This document shows, one piece after another, positions 56,045-64,000 of a stretch of DNA of 64,000 nucleotides. The stretch is taken from NCBI RefSeq assembly GCF_002237555.1, contig NZ_CP022540.1, positions 4,659,014 to 4,723,013 of the forward strand, written 5' to 3'. Below the pieces are notes generated by a model. The model was not told where the DNA came from. It saw only the letters and a list, made by a program, of their open reading frames with translations, and did no database searches. A program made the position numbers and the translations under genes. This stretch comes from Antarctobacter heliothermus (GTDB lineage Bacteria; Pseudomonadota; Alphaproteobacteria; Rhodobacterales; Rhodobacteraceae). Numbering within the stretch: the stretch's first letter is position 1; each line of letters opens with the position of its first letter.

Positions 56045-56434
56045 TTACGGCAAGGCTGAAACAAGCTCTTGCATGTCAGCGTAAAGATCGGCAGCGGTTT
56101 CCGCCGTGGTGGTTATGGCGTCTTCATCGGCATCGTCACTAGTGGCCGCTTCTTCGATCAACGACAGGATCAGAGACTCTGCATCAGCGCCGCCCGCAGC
56201 ATCCATCCCCCCGCCCTTGCCCCCACCGGGAGGGGGGCCGCCTGCGCCCCCGGCACTGCCCGGCCCACCCGGGCCTCCGGGTCCACCGGCCCCACCTCCA
56301 GGCGGGGGCCCCGAAGGCGATCCAGTGCGCCCGATTTCGGCCACTGCATCCTGTTCGCCCGCTGGCTGCGTGATCTGCATTCCGTTGCTCGACAACATGC
56401 TGGGCAACATTGCAGCAGAAATCGACATGTTCAT
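56045..56434 (-). CDS. Gly/Pro-rich low-complexity protein
   Basis: A 129-residue protein. The N-terminus MNMSISAAMLPSMLSSNGMQ is followed by a central Gly/Pro-rich run (about 37-80) with GGPGGPGGPG-type repeats, and a C-terminal acidic helix (ESLILSLIEEAATSDDADED and then TAADLYADMQELVSAL). The strong AAGGAG site before the ATG (AAAAAGGAGAAGCC on the minus strand) supports this strand over an overlapping plus-strand frame. Function is unknown; a surface or secreted protein is possible, although no signal peptide is seen. Confidence 0.65.
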   Translation of the reverse strand: MNMSISAAMLPSMLSSNGMQITQPAGEQDAVAEIGRTGSPSGPPPGGGAGGPGGPGGPGSAGGAGGPPPGGGKGGGMDAAGGADAESLILSLIEEAATSDDADEDAITTTAETAADLYADMQELVSALP

Positions 56435-56646
56435 GGCTTCTCCTTTTTCTGGGACCGCGCGTGTTTGTTATCCGGTCCTGCGATCAGGATATGGGTCGCC
56501 AAGATTGCCCAAATGTTGAAAAGACTGCCGCGAAACGCACTTTGCAGGTGCAGAATAATCGGCATTTGATCGGCCTGGTTCGCCGTTTCATTGCCTAACA
56601 GCGCCAATCCGGGTTAACGTAGCTGCAACAAACTGCCGAGGGCCCA

Positions 56647-57138
56647 ATGATCCGTCGCCACATTCTGATTGCATTGGTGTCGCTGACCACCGCTTCCTGC
56701 GCCTTGATCCCCGGCACTCATGCAATATCTCCCAATTCCACCGTGATCGTGACGCGCCACGGGGACCGCGATGGTGAAGATCTCAGCGACAAGGGGCGCG
56801 CCCGCGCTCAGGCCTTGGTCACGGCTGTCGAAGGGTTGGGCGTAAAGCACATCTACAGCCCAGGCATTCAGCGTAATCTGGATACGGCGGCGCCATTGGC
56901 GCAAGCGACCGGCCTGCCTGTCAAGCGCCTGCCGCAGGAAAACCCAACACCGGCGCTGGTAGAACGCGGCGCGGGAACCGTGGTGCTGTGGGTGGGGAAC
57001 AAGGGCAACATCGCGTCGATCTGGGAGACCCTCGGTCTGTCAGAACCGCTACCACTGTCCTATGGCGACCTGCACATCATTCGTACAGACTCTGCAGGAC
57101 AGGTAACGATCGAACGTCGCCGTTACGGCCCGGTGTAG
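56647..57138 (+). CDS. Histidine-phosphatase-family lipoprotein
   Basis: A 163-residue protein with a lipoprotein signal (MIRRHILIALVSLTTASCAL, lipobox TASC) and a short phosphoglycerate-mutase-like domain: TVIVTRHGDRDGEDLSDKGR (the RHG phosphohistidine motif) and IYSPGIQRNLDTAAPLA. The second catalytic His region is reduced, VVLWVGNKGNIASIW lacking the usual GHG-type motif, so activity is uncertain. Probably periplasmic. Confidence 0.78.
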   Translation: MIRRHILIALVSLTTASCALIPGTHAISPNSTVIVTRHGDRDGEDLSDKGRARAQALVTAVEGLGVKHIYSPGIQRNLDTAAPLAQATGLPVKRLPQENPTPALVERGAGTVVLWVGNKGNIASIWETLGLSEPLPLSYGDLHIIRTDSAGQVTIERRRYGPV

Positions 57139-57148
57139 AATACTCGTG

Positions 57149-57754
57149 TTACGCCAGCCCGCGGTCGCGGGCGATCATCGCCGCATGGGTCCGGTTGCGA
57201 GCTTCCAACTTGCGGCTCAGGGTCTTGACGTGCAGTTTGACAGTAACCTCCTGCAGTTCCAGATCCCGCGCGATTTCCTTGTTCGCCTTGCCCTCGCAGA
57301 TGCCCCGCAGCACCTCTTGTTCGCGCCGCGTCAGCGCGCCTTCGGTGTCGGGGCGACCGGGTTTCATGAAGTCGATCGGTGTATAAACCTCACCCGCTGC
57401 CATGAACCGCGCCGCAGATAACAGGGATCGCGCGCTCAGGGTCTTTGGAATGAACCCCTGCGCGCCCGCCTTCAAAGCCGCGCTCGCCACATCCCGCGTT
57501 GCGCTGCCTGAAAGAATTGCCACCGGACGCCCGGAATTGGCTGCGCGCATACGTTCCAGCCCCTCAAGACCGTTCATTCCCGGCATGTTGTAGTCTAGGA
57601 GAACCAGGTCAAAACTGCCGCTGTCCTGAGCCATGGCCACCGCATCCTGTAGCGTGGCCACGGTGCGGACCTCATCCACATCGGCCCCGTCGAGATACGC
57701 GGCAATCGTGTCGCGCACCAGATCGTGGTCGTCCGCCACAAGAATTCTCATCAT
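57149..57754 (-). CDS. NarL/LuxR-type response regulator
   Basis: A 201-residue regulator. The receiver has the acid pair in ILVADDHDLVRD, phosphoacceptor Asp in LVLLDYNMPGMNG and Lys in GFIPKTLS. The C-terminal LuxR-type HTH reads LTRREQEVLRGICEGKANKE followed by TVKLHVKTLSRKL. It is a complete, phosphorylation-competent DNA-binding regulator. It is divergent from the hybrid kinase (start 275 bp away), its likely partner. Confidence 0.9.
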   Translation of the reverse strand: MMRILVADDHDLVRDTIAAYLDGADVDEVRTVATLQDAVAMAQDSGSFDLVLLDYNMPGMNGLEGLERMRAANSGRPVAILSGSATRDVASAALKAGAQGFIPKTLSARSLLSAARFMAAGEVYTPIDFMKPGRPDTEGALTRREQEVLRGICEGKANKEIARDLELQEVTVKLHVKTLSRKLEARNRTHAAMIARDRGLA

Positions 57755-58028
57755 GTTCGCCTCAATCGCGCCCTCGCGCTGTTTTTATCCGGATACGAGT
57801 GCCGTCCCAGTGCGTTGTGCTCTTCATATTTAGATACAGGAATTAATATACATTGCCAAACCCTGCATCCGAAGACTCTACGCTCGGACCTGATGCCCCT
57901 TGCATGACCGTGCTTTGGAGGATTTTCTGAACAGGCCCGGACCCGGAAAGGCGCGCCAGACATGACCTGTACCCTGATGCCTCTGCTGGCCGTTGGTTTC
58001 GGCAGCCCCCCTCTGTACCGGTAACGTG

Positions 58029-60626
58029 ATGGACGCTGCGAACATCCGGCCCTTGTTCTCACGGATGACTGGCCTGCGCCGCGTGCTGGCCGTGTTGGTC
58101 GTCCTCCTGATCGTTGTGACCATCGCCGTGCTTGTTCTGGACCTGCGCCAGCAGGTCCGCAGACTGGCGACGTCGGCCGCAGACAACATGCAATGGACGC
58201 TGGGCCAGACTGAGGTCGAGCTTATGGCGCTGGAAATCGCCGCCCTGCGGGCGAACTCTGGCCTCGATACGCTGGAAGAAGTGCGCCTACGCTATGATGT
58301 CTTCTACAGCCGGGTGCAAACCATCCAGGACAGTGCGCGGTTTGCCACCTTGCTCGAACTCGGCGATGTCAACGACGGGATCTCCCGGATCTTAGCCTTC
58401 CGGGCAACCTGGCTGCCGGTGATAGACGGACCGGATGCGGCGCTCCGCTCCACCCTGCCCCGCATGGCTGACGAGGCCCGCGCCACCCGTGGCGCGGTGC
58501 GCGACGCGACACTGGCCGGCCTCGAATACTTTTCTGAGCTGGGCTATGAACAGCGCGACAGCCTGGGCCGCAGCATGGCCCGTGTCGGCCTTTTGACGGT
58601 CGCCTTGTTGGCGATGCTTGCGGTTCTGTCATTGGCATTGTTCCGGCTGGCACGCAAAAGCGATGCCGAAGCGCGCGAAAACCGTGAAACACGCGAGCGG
58701 ATCGAAACCATCTTGTCGACGTCTCTGGATGCCATTGTGGTGTCAGACTACGCCGGTCGCATCATTGAATACAACGGCGCGGCAGAGCGCGTATTCGGAT
58801 ACACCCGTGCCGAGGCCGACGGCGCAGACATGGCCGATCTGATCATCCCCAACCATTTTCGTGAGGCCCACCGCGAAGGATTGGCCCGATTTCGTCGCGG
58901 CGAGAAACCAAGGTTCATGGGCAACGGCATCATTCGACTGGACGCCAAAAGGCGCGACGGAACAATCTTTCCAGTCGATGTCTCGCTTGCCCGGGCGCAC
59001 AGCCCAAGTGGCGAAATCTACGTCGCGTTTCTGCGCGATATCTCCGAACGGGTCCGCAGCGAGGCTGCCTTAAAACGCGCACGCGACCGGGCCATTGCTG
59101 GAGAAAAGCAAAAGGCCGAACTGCTGGCTGTCATGAGTCACGAAATGCGGACCCCCTTGAACGGGATGCTTGGAACGCTGGAACTGGTCGACGAAGCAGC
59201 GCTGGACGCGCGGCACCAGCGCTATTTGCGCATCGTCAAAGACTCTGGCAGCGTATTGCTGCGCCATGTGAACGAGGTTCTGGACATCTCGCGGCTGGAT
59301 GCCGGCAAGATGAGCCTGCGCAAGACGGCATTCGATCTGATTGCTCTGCTGGAAGAGACCATCGACAACCAGCGTCAGAACGCGTCGACGCATGGCAACA
59401 GCCTTGTTCTGACCCCGCCGAACCCGGAACTGCATCACGTCTACGGCGATCCCGATCGGGTGCGCCAGATTCTGCTGAACCTTGTGAGCAACGCGATCAA
59501 ATTCACCCGGAACGGTCGCATCACCATTGAGGCTGATTGCAGCAACGGCCTGGAGGCGGTGGAACTGCGTGTGACCGATACCGGAATCGGCATCGCCGAA
59601 ACGGATCTGGACCGCATATTTGAGGATTTTGTCACCATTGACAGCACATATGGGCGCAGCTCATCAGGCACCGGACTAGGACTCGGCATTTCGCGTCGGT
59701 TGGCCACTGCGCTTGATGGCGAACTGGACGTAGAAAGCGAGCCGGGTGACGGCAGCGTATTTTGGCTCCGGTTGCCGCTGGCCCCAACTGAACGGGTCGT
59801 CGAGGACGCGCTCGTGCCGCTCACAGCGCCCGCAAAACCGGCCCCCATTCCACCCGCCTGCACGATCCTTCTGGTCGAGGACAACGAGATCAACCGGATT
59901 GTCGGACGTGAACTTCTGGAGCATGACGGTCATCATGTCGAGACCGCTGCCTGCGGTGAACTGGCCCTGAAATTGGCGGAGTCGCGCGCATATGACGTTG
60001 TCTTGCTGGATATTTCGATGCCCGGCATGGACGGGATCGACGTGGCTCGTGCCCTGCGTGCGGGTGCGGGCGTCAACGCCGGAACGCCGATCATCGCCAC
60101 CACCGCTCATGCCCTTCCGCAAGAGATAGAGGCCTTTCTTTCGGCCGGGATGCAGGGGGCCCTGATCAAGCCACTCACGCTGGACGCGATCCGCCGAGCC
60201 TTGACGACAGCCATGACGATGGAAATGCCGCGACCCAAACGCCCGGTCTATGGCCCGGTGCGCTATGGGGACATCGACACGGCCCAGATATCGGACATGC
60301 GTCGGCATCTTTCCAGTCACCGAATGACGTTTGTTCACGACCGCTTTGTCGAGGAAATGACCGATTTTCTGAGCGCGCTGCCAGAATGGCTCGGGTCGGG
60401 CGACGACGGTCTGGCCGCCTTGGCATCCGAAGCACATCGCCTGTCGGGATCCGCTGCAGTTCTGGGGGCTGTTCCGCTTGCTGAGCGGCTTCAGGCGATC
60501 CACACCAAGGCCCTGTCCAGTGACAACGCGACGATCAGCGCAGACCTTGATGAATTGCCCGCCTGTTGGGCGTCCACGCAACTGGCGTTGGCCGTCGAGA
60601 TGCAAACGACCGATCAGGCGCAATAG
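58029..60626 (+). CDS. Hybrid sensor histidine kinase with receiver and Hpt domains
   Basis: An 865-residue membrane kinase. Two membrane segments (about 18-38 and 180-203) flank a helical periplasmic region. Then come a PAS domain (about 225-345, LDAIVVSDYAGRIIEYNGAA), HisKA with the phospho-His in AVMSHEMRTPLNGMLG, HATPase_c (NLVSNAIKFT, DTGIGI, GTGLGLGIS), a receiver (LLVEDNEINR, DVVLLDISMPGMDG) and a C-terminal Hpt-like region with SEAHRLSGSAAVLGA. It is an internal phosphorelay ending in an Hpt, which would pass phosphate to the divergent LuxR-type regulator. I chose the ATG at 58029; an upstream in-frame start is less likely. Confidence 0.9.
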   Translation: MDAANIRPLFSRMTGLRRVLAVLVVLLIVVTIAVLVLDLRQQVRRLATSAADNMQWTLGQTEVELMALEIAALRANSGLDTLEEVRLRYDVFYSRVQTIQDSARFATLLELGDVNDGISRILAFRATWLPVIDGPDAALRSTLPRMADEARATRGAVRDATLAGLEYFSELGYEQRDSLGRSMARVGLLTVALLAMLAVLSLALFRLARKSDAEARENRETRERIETILSTSLDAIVVSDYAGRIIEYNGAAERVFGYTRAEADGADMADLIIPNHFREAHREGLARFRRGEKPRFMGNGIIRLDAKRRDGTIFPVDVSLARAHSPSGEIYVAFLRDISERVRSEAALKRARDRAIAGEKQKAELLAVMSHEMRTPLNGMLGTLELVDEAALDARHQRYLRIVKDSGSVLLRHVNEVLDISRLDAGKMSLRKTAFDLIALLEETIDNQRQNASTHGNSLVLTPPNPELHHVYGDPDRVRQILLNLVSNAIKFTRNGRITIEADCSNGLEAVELRVTDTGIGIAETDLDRIFEDFVTIDSTYGRSSSGTGLGLGISRRLATALDGELDVESEPGDGSVFWLRLPLAPTERVVEDALVPLTAPAKPAPIPPACTILLVEDNEINRIVGRELLEHDGHHVETAACGELALKLAESRAYDVVLLDISMPGMDGIDVARALRAGAGVNAGTPIIATTAHALPQEIEAFLSAGMQGALIKPLTLDAIRRALTTAMTMEMPRPKRPVYGPVRYGDIDTAQISDMRRHLSSHRMTFVHDRFVEEMTDFLSALPEWLGSGDDGLAALASEAHRLSGSAAVLGAVPLAERLQAIHTKALSSDNATISADLDELPACWASTQLALAVEMQTTDQAQ

Positions 60627-60693
60627 GCGCCGAGCCTTTACCCTTTCCGCCCGGCGGCGGTAAACACTCGGAAAACCCCGCAGGAGAGTTCCC

Positions 60694-62202
60694 ATGTCCA
60701 ATCCGCTTTACGACACGCTGCTTGGTCCCCGTTCGCAGAGCGACAAAGTTTTTTTGCACCTGCCAGCGGGGGACGTTGTCAGCTATGCGGCTTTTGTCGG
60801 GCGTGTGTCCCAGTTCGCGAATGCCTTGAGCGATTTGGGTTTGCAGCCGGGTGAGAGGGTCGCCCTTCAGGTCGAAAAGTGCCCCGATGCGCTGGCACTG
60901 ATCTTTGGCTGCATTCAGGCGGGCGTGATCTTTCTGCCGCTGAACACCGGATATACACCCGATGAGGTGCGCTATTTCGTCGAGAACTCCGGCGCGCGGG
61001 TTCTTGTCTGCGATCCGTCGAGAGCAGAGGTGCTTGGGGTGGTTGCCGCAGGTTATGACGCGGGATGTGAGACGTTGGGGCCAGAGGGCGGCAGCCTTGC
61101 AATCCGAGCTGATGCCGCCCCGACGACCGCCCCTGTCGCGCAGCGCACAGGTGAAGACCTTGCGGCCTTTCTTTACACGTCCGGCACCACGGGGCGCTCC
61201 AAAGGCGCGATGCTGAGCCAGAACAACCTGCTGTCCAACGCGCTGACGCTGGTCGACCTTTGGCGTTTCACCGGCGACGATGTGCTGCTGCACGCCTTGC
61301 CGATCTTTCATACTCACGGTCTTTTTGTGGCGACCAATGTGATCCTCGCGGCGGGCGCATCGATGGTGTTCTTTCCCAAACTTGACGCCGATGCGCTGAT
61401 CGACTGGATGCCGCGCGCCACCAGCCTAATGGGTGTGCCGACCTTTTACACCCGCCTGCTGGATAACCCGCGCTTTGACGGTGACATGGCGCGGAACATG
61501 CGGCTGTTCATCTCCGGCTCTGCCCCCCTTCTGGCGGAAACGCATCGCCTGTTCGAGGCGCGCACCGGCCATCGCATCCTCGAACGCTACGGGATGACCG
61601 AAACGAACATGTCGACCTCCAACCCCTATGACGGCGACCGCCGAGCTGGCACCGTGGGCCTGCCGCTGCCGGGGGTCGAGGCCAAGGTCTGTGACGACAC
61701 CGGCAGCGAACTGCCGCGCGGTGAAATCGGGGGGCTGGAGGTGCGCGGGCCGAACGTCTTTCAGGGCTATTGGCAGATGCCGGAAAAGACTGCCGCCGAG
61801 TTGCGCGACAACGGCTTCTTTATCACCGGCGATCTGACGGTGATGGATGCGGACGGCTACGTCACCATTGTGGGCCGGGGTAAGGATCTGATCATCTCGG
61901 GCGGGTTCAACATCTACCCCAAGGAGATCGAGGAGCTTTTGGACGCCCAACCCGGCGTTTTGGAATCCGCCGTCGTCGGCGTGCCGCATCCGGACTTTGG
62001 TGAAACCCCCGTGGCGGTGCTGGTGCCCCTGCCGGATCAGGTGCCGGATCTGGAGGCCGTTGGCGCAGAGGTGTCCGCTCGGTTGGCTCGGTTCAAGCAT
62101 CCCCGCCATATGGAACTGATCGACACGCTGCCGCGCAATACGATGGGCAAGGTGCAAAAGGCGGCGCTGCGCGAGCGGTTCGCGGGGCTGTTCTCAGGTT
62201 GA
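60694..62202 (+). CDS. matB: Malonyl-CoA synthetase
   Basis: A 502-residue acyl-adenylating enzyme. The P-loop-like motif is AAFLYTSGTTGRSKGAMLSQ, followed by ERYGMTETNMSTSNPYDGDR and the C-terminal GRGKDLIISGGFNIYPKEIE; the catalytic Lys is in RNTMGKVQKAALRE. The pattern RYGMTETNM plus overall similarity points to MatB, which makes malonyl-CoA from malonate, ATP and CoA. The final nine bases overlap the convergent trmO gene. Confidence 0.88.
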   Translation: MSNPLYDTLLGPRSQSDKVFLHLPAGDVVSYAAFVGRVSQFANALSDLGLQPGERVALQVEKCPDALALIFGCIQAGVIFLPLNTGYTPDEVRYFVENSGARVLVCDPSRAEVLGVVAAGYDAGCETLGPEGGSLAIRADAAPTTAPVAQRTGEDLAAFLYTSGTTGRSKGAMLSQNNLLSNALTLVDLWRFTGDDVLLHALPIFHTHGLFVATNVILAAGASMVFFPKLDADALIDWMPRATSLMGVPTFYTRLLDNPRFDGDMARNMRLFISGSAPLLAETHRLFEARTGHRILERYGMTETNMSTSNPYDGDRRAGTVGLPLPGVEAKVCDDTGSELPRGEIGGLEVRGPNVFQGYWQMPEKTAAELRDNGFFITGDLTVMDADGYVTIVGRGKDLIISGGFNIYPKEIEELLDAQPGVLESAVVGVPHPDFGETPVAVLVPLPDQVPDLEAVGAEVSARLARFKHPRHMELIDTLPRNTMGKVQKAALRERFAGLFSG

Positions 62203-62691
62203 GACGCCGGGTTTGGCGCGGGCCTGCACGGCGTAGGAACAGCGGTACGGCTTGATATCCAGCAAGGGCGTGCCGGTCAGGCAATCGAGGCCGCGCACCG
62301 TGAGGGTTTTGCCCTCGCGCCCGATCAGGCGCACGATTGAGGTGCCGATGGGATTCGGGCGCAGCGGCGAGCGGACGGAAAAGGTGCCGCGCGTCTGGCC
62401 ATCGGCCTTGGGGCTTTGGGTCAGCAGATCGCGGCGGGCCTCGTGCAGCCAGTAGAGAACCTCGATAAATTCGAACTGGTCCAGCCCGTCGAGGGCGGGG
62501 GCGTAGACGGGGTCGAGGATCAGGCGGCAATCGGGGCCGCCGTCTGGATCGCCCTGTCTGGGGCAATCGGCGCGGACCTGAAAGGGTGTCTCGATCCGGC
62601 CGATAAATCGCAGGCCCGCGTCGGTGGCGGGGGGCAATTCGGCATGGATTTCGCCGGGGCGGAGCTGGTCTCGGTGGATGGATGTGGACAT
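62194..62691 (-). CDS. trmO: tRNA (N6-threonylcarbamoyladenosine37-N6)-methyltransferase TrmO
   Basis: A 165-residue TsaA/TrmO-family protein with a beta-barrel fold. It has FIGRIETPFQVRADCPRQG, a DQFEFIEVLYWLHEARRDLL stretch and the SAM-related SPLRPNPIGTSIVRLIGREG motif. It methylates t6A37 in certain tRNAs. I chose the ATG at 62691 (MSTSIHRDQLRPGEI); a longer frame to 62790 has no family support. It is convergent with matB. Confidence 0.87.
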   Translation of the reverse strand: MSTSIHRDQLRPGEIHAELPPATDAGLRFIGRIETPFQVRADCPRQGDPDGGPDCRLILDPVYAPALDGLDQFEFIEVLYWLHEARRDLLTQSPKADGQTRGTFSVRSPLRPNPIGTSIVRLIGREGKTLTVRGLDCLTGTPLLDIKPYRCSYAVQARAKPGVST

Positions 62692-63138
62692 GGGGGGAGA
62701 GTGCCCTTGGGGCCGAATTTGGGCCAGTGGTTTTTTGGCCGCAGGGAGGGGTGTCCACGCGTGGACAGCAACGTGACGCCGCGTCTTCAATGGGTTGCAG
62801 AGGCGAATTTACGAAGAGTTAGGGCTTGGGCGAGCGAGGGCGGCGCGTTTGGTATGGCTTCCGGCGCGCCGTTCGGTTTCCGTGATCGGCCATAAACTTG
62901 GCGACCATTGGAGGATTGTGCAGTCAGGTTGTAGACGAAAACAAGGGCTACTGTAGCGATCTCAGATGTCAGATGTGCGGGACAAAGTGAGGTTTCGCGG
63001 CAGTGGCGCCAATGGCTGATCTCAACATAAACCATGGCACCAAAATTTGGTTCTGTGACGCACCGTGTCTGTTCGGGTTGCAGGGGTTGGGCCTAACGAG
63101 ATAGGTAGCAGGCAACCAAACAGTATTGTGATGCCCCG
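62692..63138. other. Intergenic region between trmO and psd
   Basis: About 450 bp without a convincing gene. It contains the 16-bp perfect palindrome at 62752-62767 (annotated separately) and presumably the divergent promoters of trmO and of psd-pssA. Confidence 0.5.
62752..62767. repeat. 16-bp perfect palindrome TGTCCACGCGTGGACA, second copy
   Basis: Identical over all 16 bases to the centre of 25894-25911. It lies 60 bases upstream of the trmO start in a non-coding region. Symmetry and exact recurrence suggest a protein-binding site, but no binder is known. Confidence 0.6.
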
Positions 63139-63831
63139 ATGAAAATGCGCGACACTTTTCTCAAACCGATGCATCCCGAGGGGCGCAAATTTGTAGGAAT
63201 TTTTGCCGCCGTCACACTGCTCTTGTTTCTTCTGTCTGACGTTCTGGGGTGGATTGGCGTCGGGCTGACGATCTGGTGCTATTACTTTTTCCGCGACCCT
63301 GTCCGCATCACACCAACACGCGATGGCCTTATCGTAAGCCCGGCAGATGGCATCGTCTCGTTGATTGAAAAGGCCACCCCGCCAGCAGAACTTGGCATGC
63401 CTGACATGCCCCTGACCCGCATCAGCGTGTTCATGAGCGTGTTTAACTGCCATGTGAACCGCGCCCCAATTGCCGGCAAGATTGCGGCGATTGCCTATCG
63501 CCCGGGGAAATTTTTCAATGCCTCGCTGGACAAGGCCAGTGCTGACAACGAGCGCAACAGCCTGTGCATTGAAATGAGCGACGGCAGACAGCTAGCTGTG
63601 GTTCAAATCGCAGGGCTGGTGGCGCGCCGCATCGTTTGTTTTTCTGCCAAGGGCGATACCTTGCGTACCGGAGAGCGCTTTGGCCTGATCCGCTTTGGCT
63701 CTCGTCTGGACGTCTATTTGCCCGATGGCCTGAACCCTATGGTCAGCCTCGGGCAGACCATGATCGCCGGAGAAACGGTTCTGGCCGATCTTGCCACGTC
63801 TGAGGCCACACGCATTGGCCGCGCGGATTAG
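63139..63831 (+). CDS. psd: Phosphatidylserine decarboxylase proenzyme
   Basis: A 230-residue PSD of the short archaeal/alphaproteobacterial type. Two N-terminal hydrophobic segments (about 17-47) are followed by [20 protein letters not shown] and [17 protein letters not shown]. The self-cleavage site that forms the pyruvoyl group is the Gly-Ser in [12 protein letters not shown]. It decarboxylates phosphatidylserine to phosphatidylethanolamine at the membrane. pssA follows three bases after the stop, so the two form the phosphatidylethanolamine operon. Confidence 0.93.
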   Translation: MKMRDTFLKPMHPEGRKFVGIFAAVTLLLFLLSDVLGWIGVGLTIWCYYFFRDPVRITPTRDGLIVSPADGIVSLIEKATPPAELGMPDMPLTRISVFMSVFNCHVNRAPIAGKIAAIAYRPGKFFNASLDKASADNERNSLCIEMSDGRQLAVVQIAGLVARRIVCFSAKGDTLRTGERFGLIRFGSRLDVYLPDGLNPMVSLGQTMIAGETVLADLATSEATRIGRAD

Positions 63832-63834
63832 ACA

Positions 63835-64000
63835 ATGGCCGAAGACCCGTCAGACAGCGCGAAACAACCCAAAGTACGCGTTATCCATCTGCTGCCAAAC
63901 CTGCTGACCATTGCTGCGGTCTGCGCGGGACTTACGGCAATCCGTTTCGGGTACGAGGGCGACTTTGAAATGGCGGTTCGCCTTGTTCTGGCTGCCTGTG
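63835..64000 (+). CDS. pssA: CDP-diacylglycerol-serine O-phosphatidyltransferase, N-terminal part
   Basis: The first 55 codons of a gene cut by the window end. After a charged start (MAEDPSDSAKQPKVRVI) comes HLLPNLLTIAAVCAGLTAIR, the typical beginning of PssA, the membrane enzyme making phosphatidylserine. The CDP-alcohol signature lies beyond the window. Its position right after psd supports the assignment. Confidence 0.85.
   Translation, partial: MAEDPSDSAKQPKVRVIHLLPNLLTIAAVCAGLTAIRFGYEGDFEMAVRLVLAAC

Noticed and set aside
56106..56519. Plus-strand open frame opposite the Gly/Pro-rich gene
   Set aside because: It is the antisense of the low-complexity region, also Pro-rich for that reason, and lacks a good start signal; the minus-strand frame has a clear AAGGAG.

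Overview
This window is a chromosomal segment of a marine alphaproteobacterium, almost certainly Rhodobacterales (Roseobacter group). Coding density is high, base composition is GC-rich, and the gene content is typical of that group: sulfonate-catabolism genes hpsN/cuyA, a non-pyrrolysine MttB-family methyltransferase, a DUF3572 gene divergent from a PleD-like diguanylate cyclase, DUF983, malonyl-CoA synthetase and MeaB. Most of the sequence is ordinary core genome. The accessory parts are the left edge (1-2.8 kb), the surroundings of lepA (about 20-25.4 kb), and scattered small secreted or repeat proteins.

Layout. 1-2645: an IS3-family element whose orfB carries three lesions (a 40-bp double-hairpin insertion, a 2-bp deletion and a whole IS110-family element), lying 3' of a tRNA-Gln. 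2.9-7.3 kb (minus strand): HNOBA-type GGDEF protein, H-NOX-like sensor, MttB-family methyltransferase, HAD hydrolase, DUF3572. 7.4-8.9 kb: PleD-like protein with a degenerate receiver. 8.9-11.1 kb (minus): a stress-type operon of EF-hand protein, ECF sigma factor, small membrane protein (putative anti-sigma) and Spy/CpxP-like protein. 11.3-13.2 kb: DUF983, Nudix, alpha/beta hydrolase. 13.5-17.5 kb: LysR regulator divergent from hpsN-cuyA-racemase, a route from C3 sulfonates to central metabolism. 17.5-20 kb: lipoprotein, TPR-sulfotransferase and a small exported protein.

20-25.4 kb: lepA lies between accessory genes: a 430-aa coiled-coil/membrane protein, an AT-rich SIR2-family gene that is a plausible phage-defence effector, and a RAYT transposase whose own reading frame contains an inverted pair of REP palindromes. 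More REP copies lie at 20.15-20.23 kb. 25.5-29.7 kb: small secreted and membrane proteins, DUF1353 lipoprotein, low-molecular-weight phosphatase, a cobB deacylase broken by one stop codon, a copper chaperone pair, and rpmB with a clear terminator. 29.9-36.1 kb: meaB, hrpB, argF and argD. 36.3-41.8 kb: atypical M19 dipeptidase, zinc alcohol dehydrogenase, M20 amidohydrolase and a translationally coupled pair of unknown function (596/550-aa class protein plus DUF3726). 41.9-52.6 kb: three-repeat ricin-like secreted protein, PhyH dioxygenase, truA, ycjX-GNAT-ycjF operon, DUF2339, VIT1/CCC1 transporter, FAD monooxygenase and a membrane-anchored acidic protein. 53-64 kb: ileS, Gly/Pro-rich protein, histidine phosphatase, a LuxR-type regulator divergent from a hybrid kinase, matB, trmO, psd and the start of pssA (cut by the window end).

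The most notable items are the RAYT with a REPIN inside its own gene, the isolated AT-rich SIR2 gene, the H-NOX-like protein without the usual haem-ligand histidine next to its cyclase partner, the PleD-like protein with Ala at the phosphoacceptor position, the candidate bridge RNA of the IS110 element, and a 16-bp perfect palindrome present in two intergenic regions 37 kb apart.
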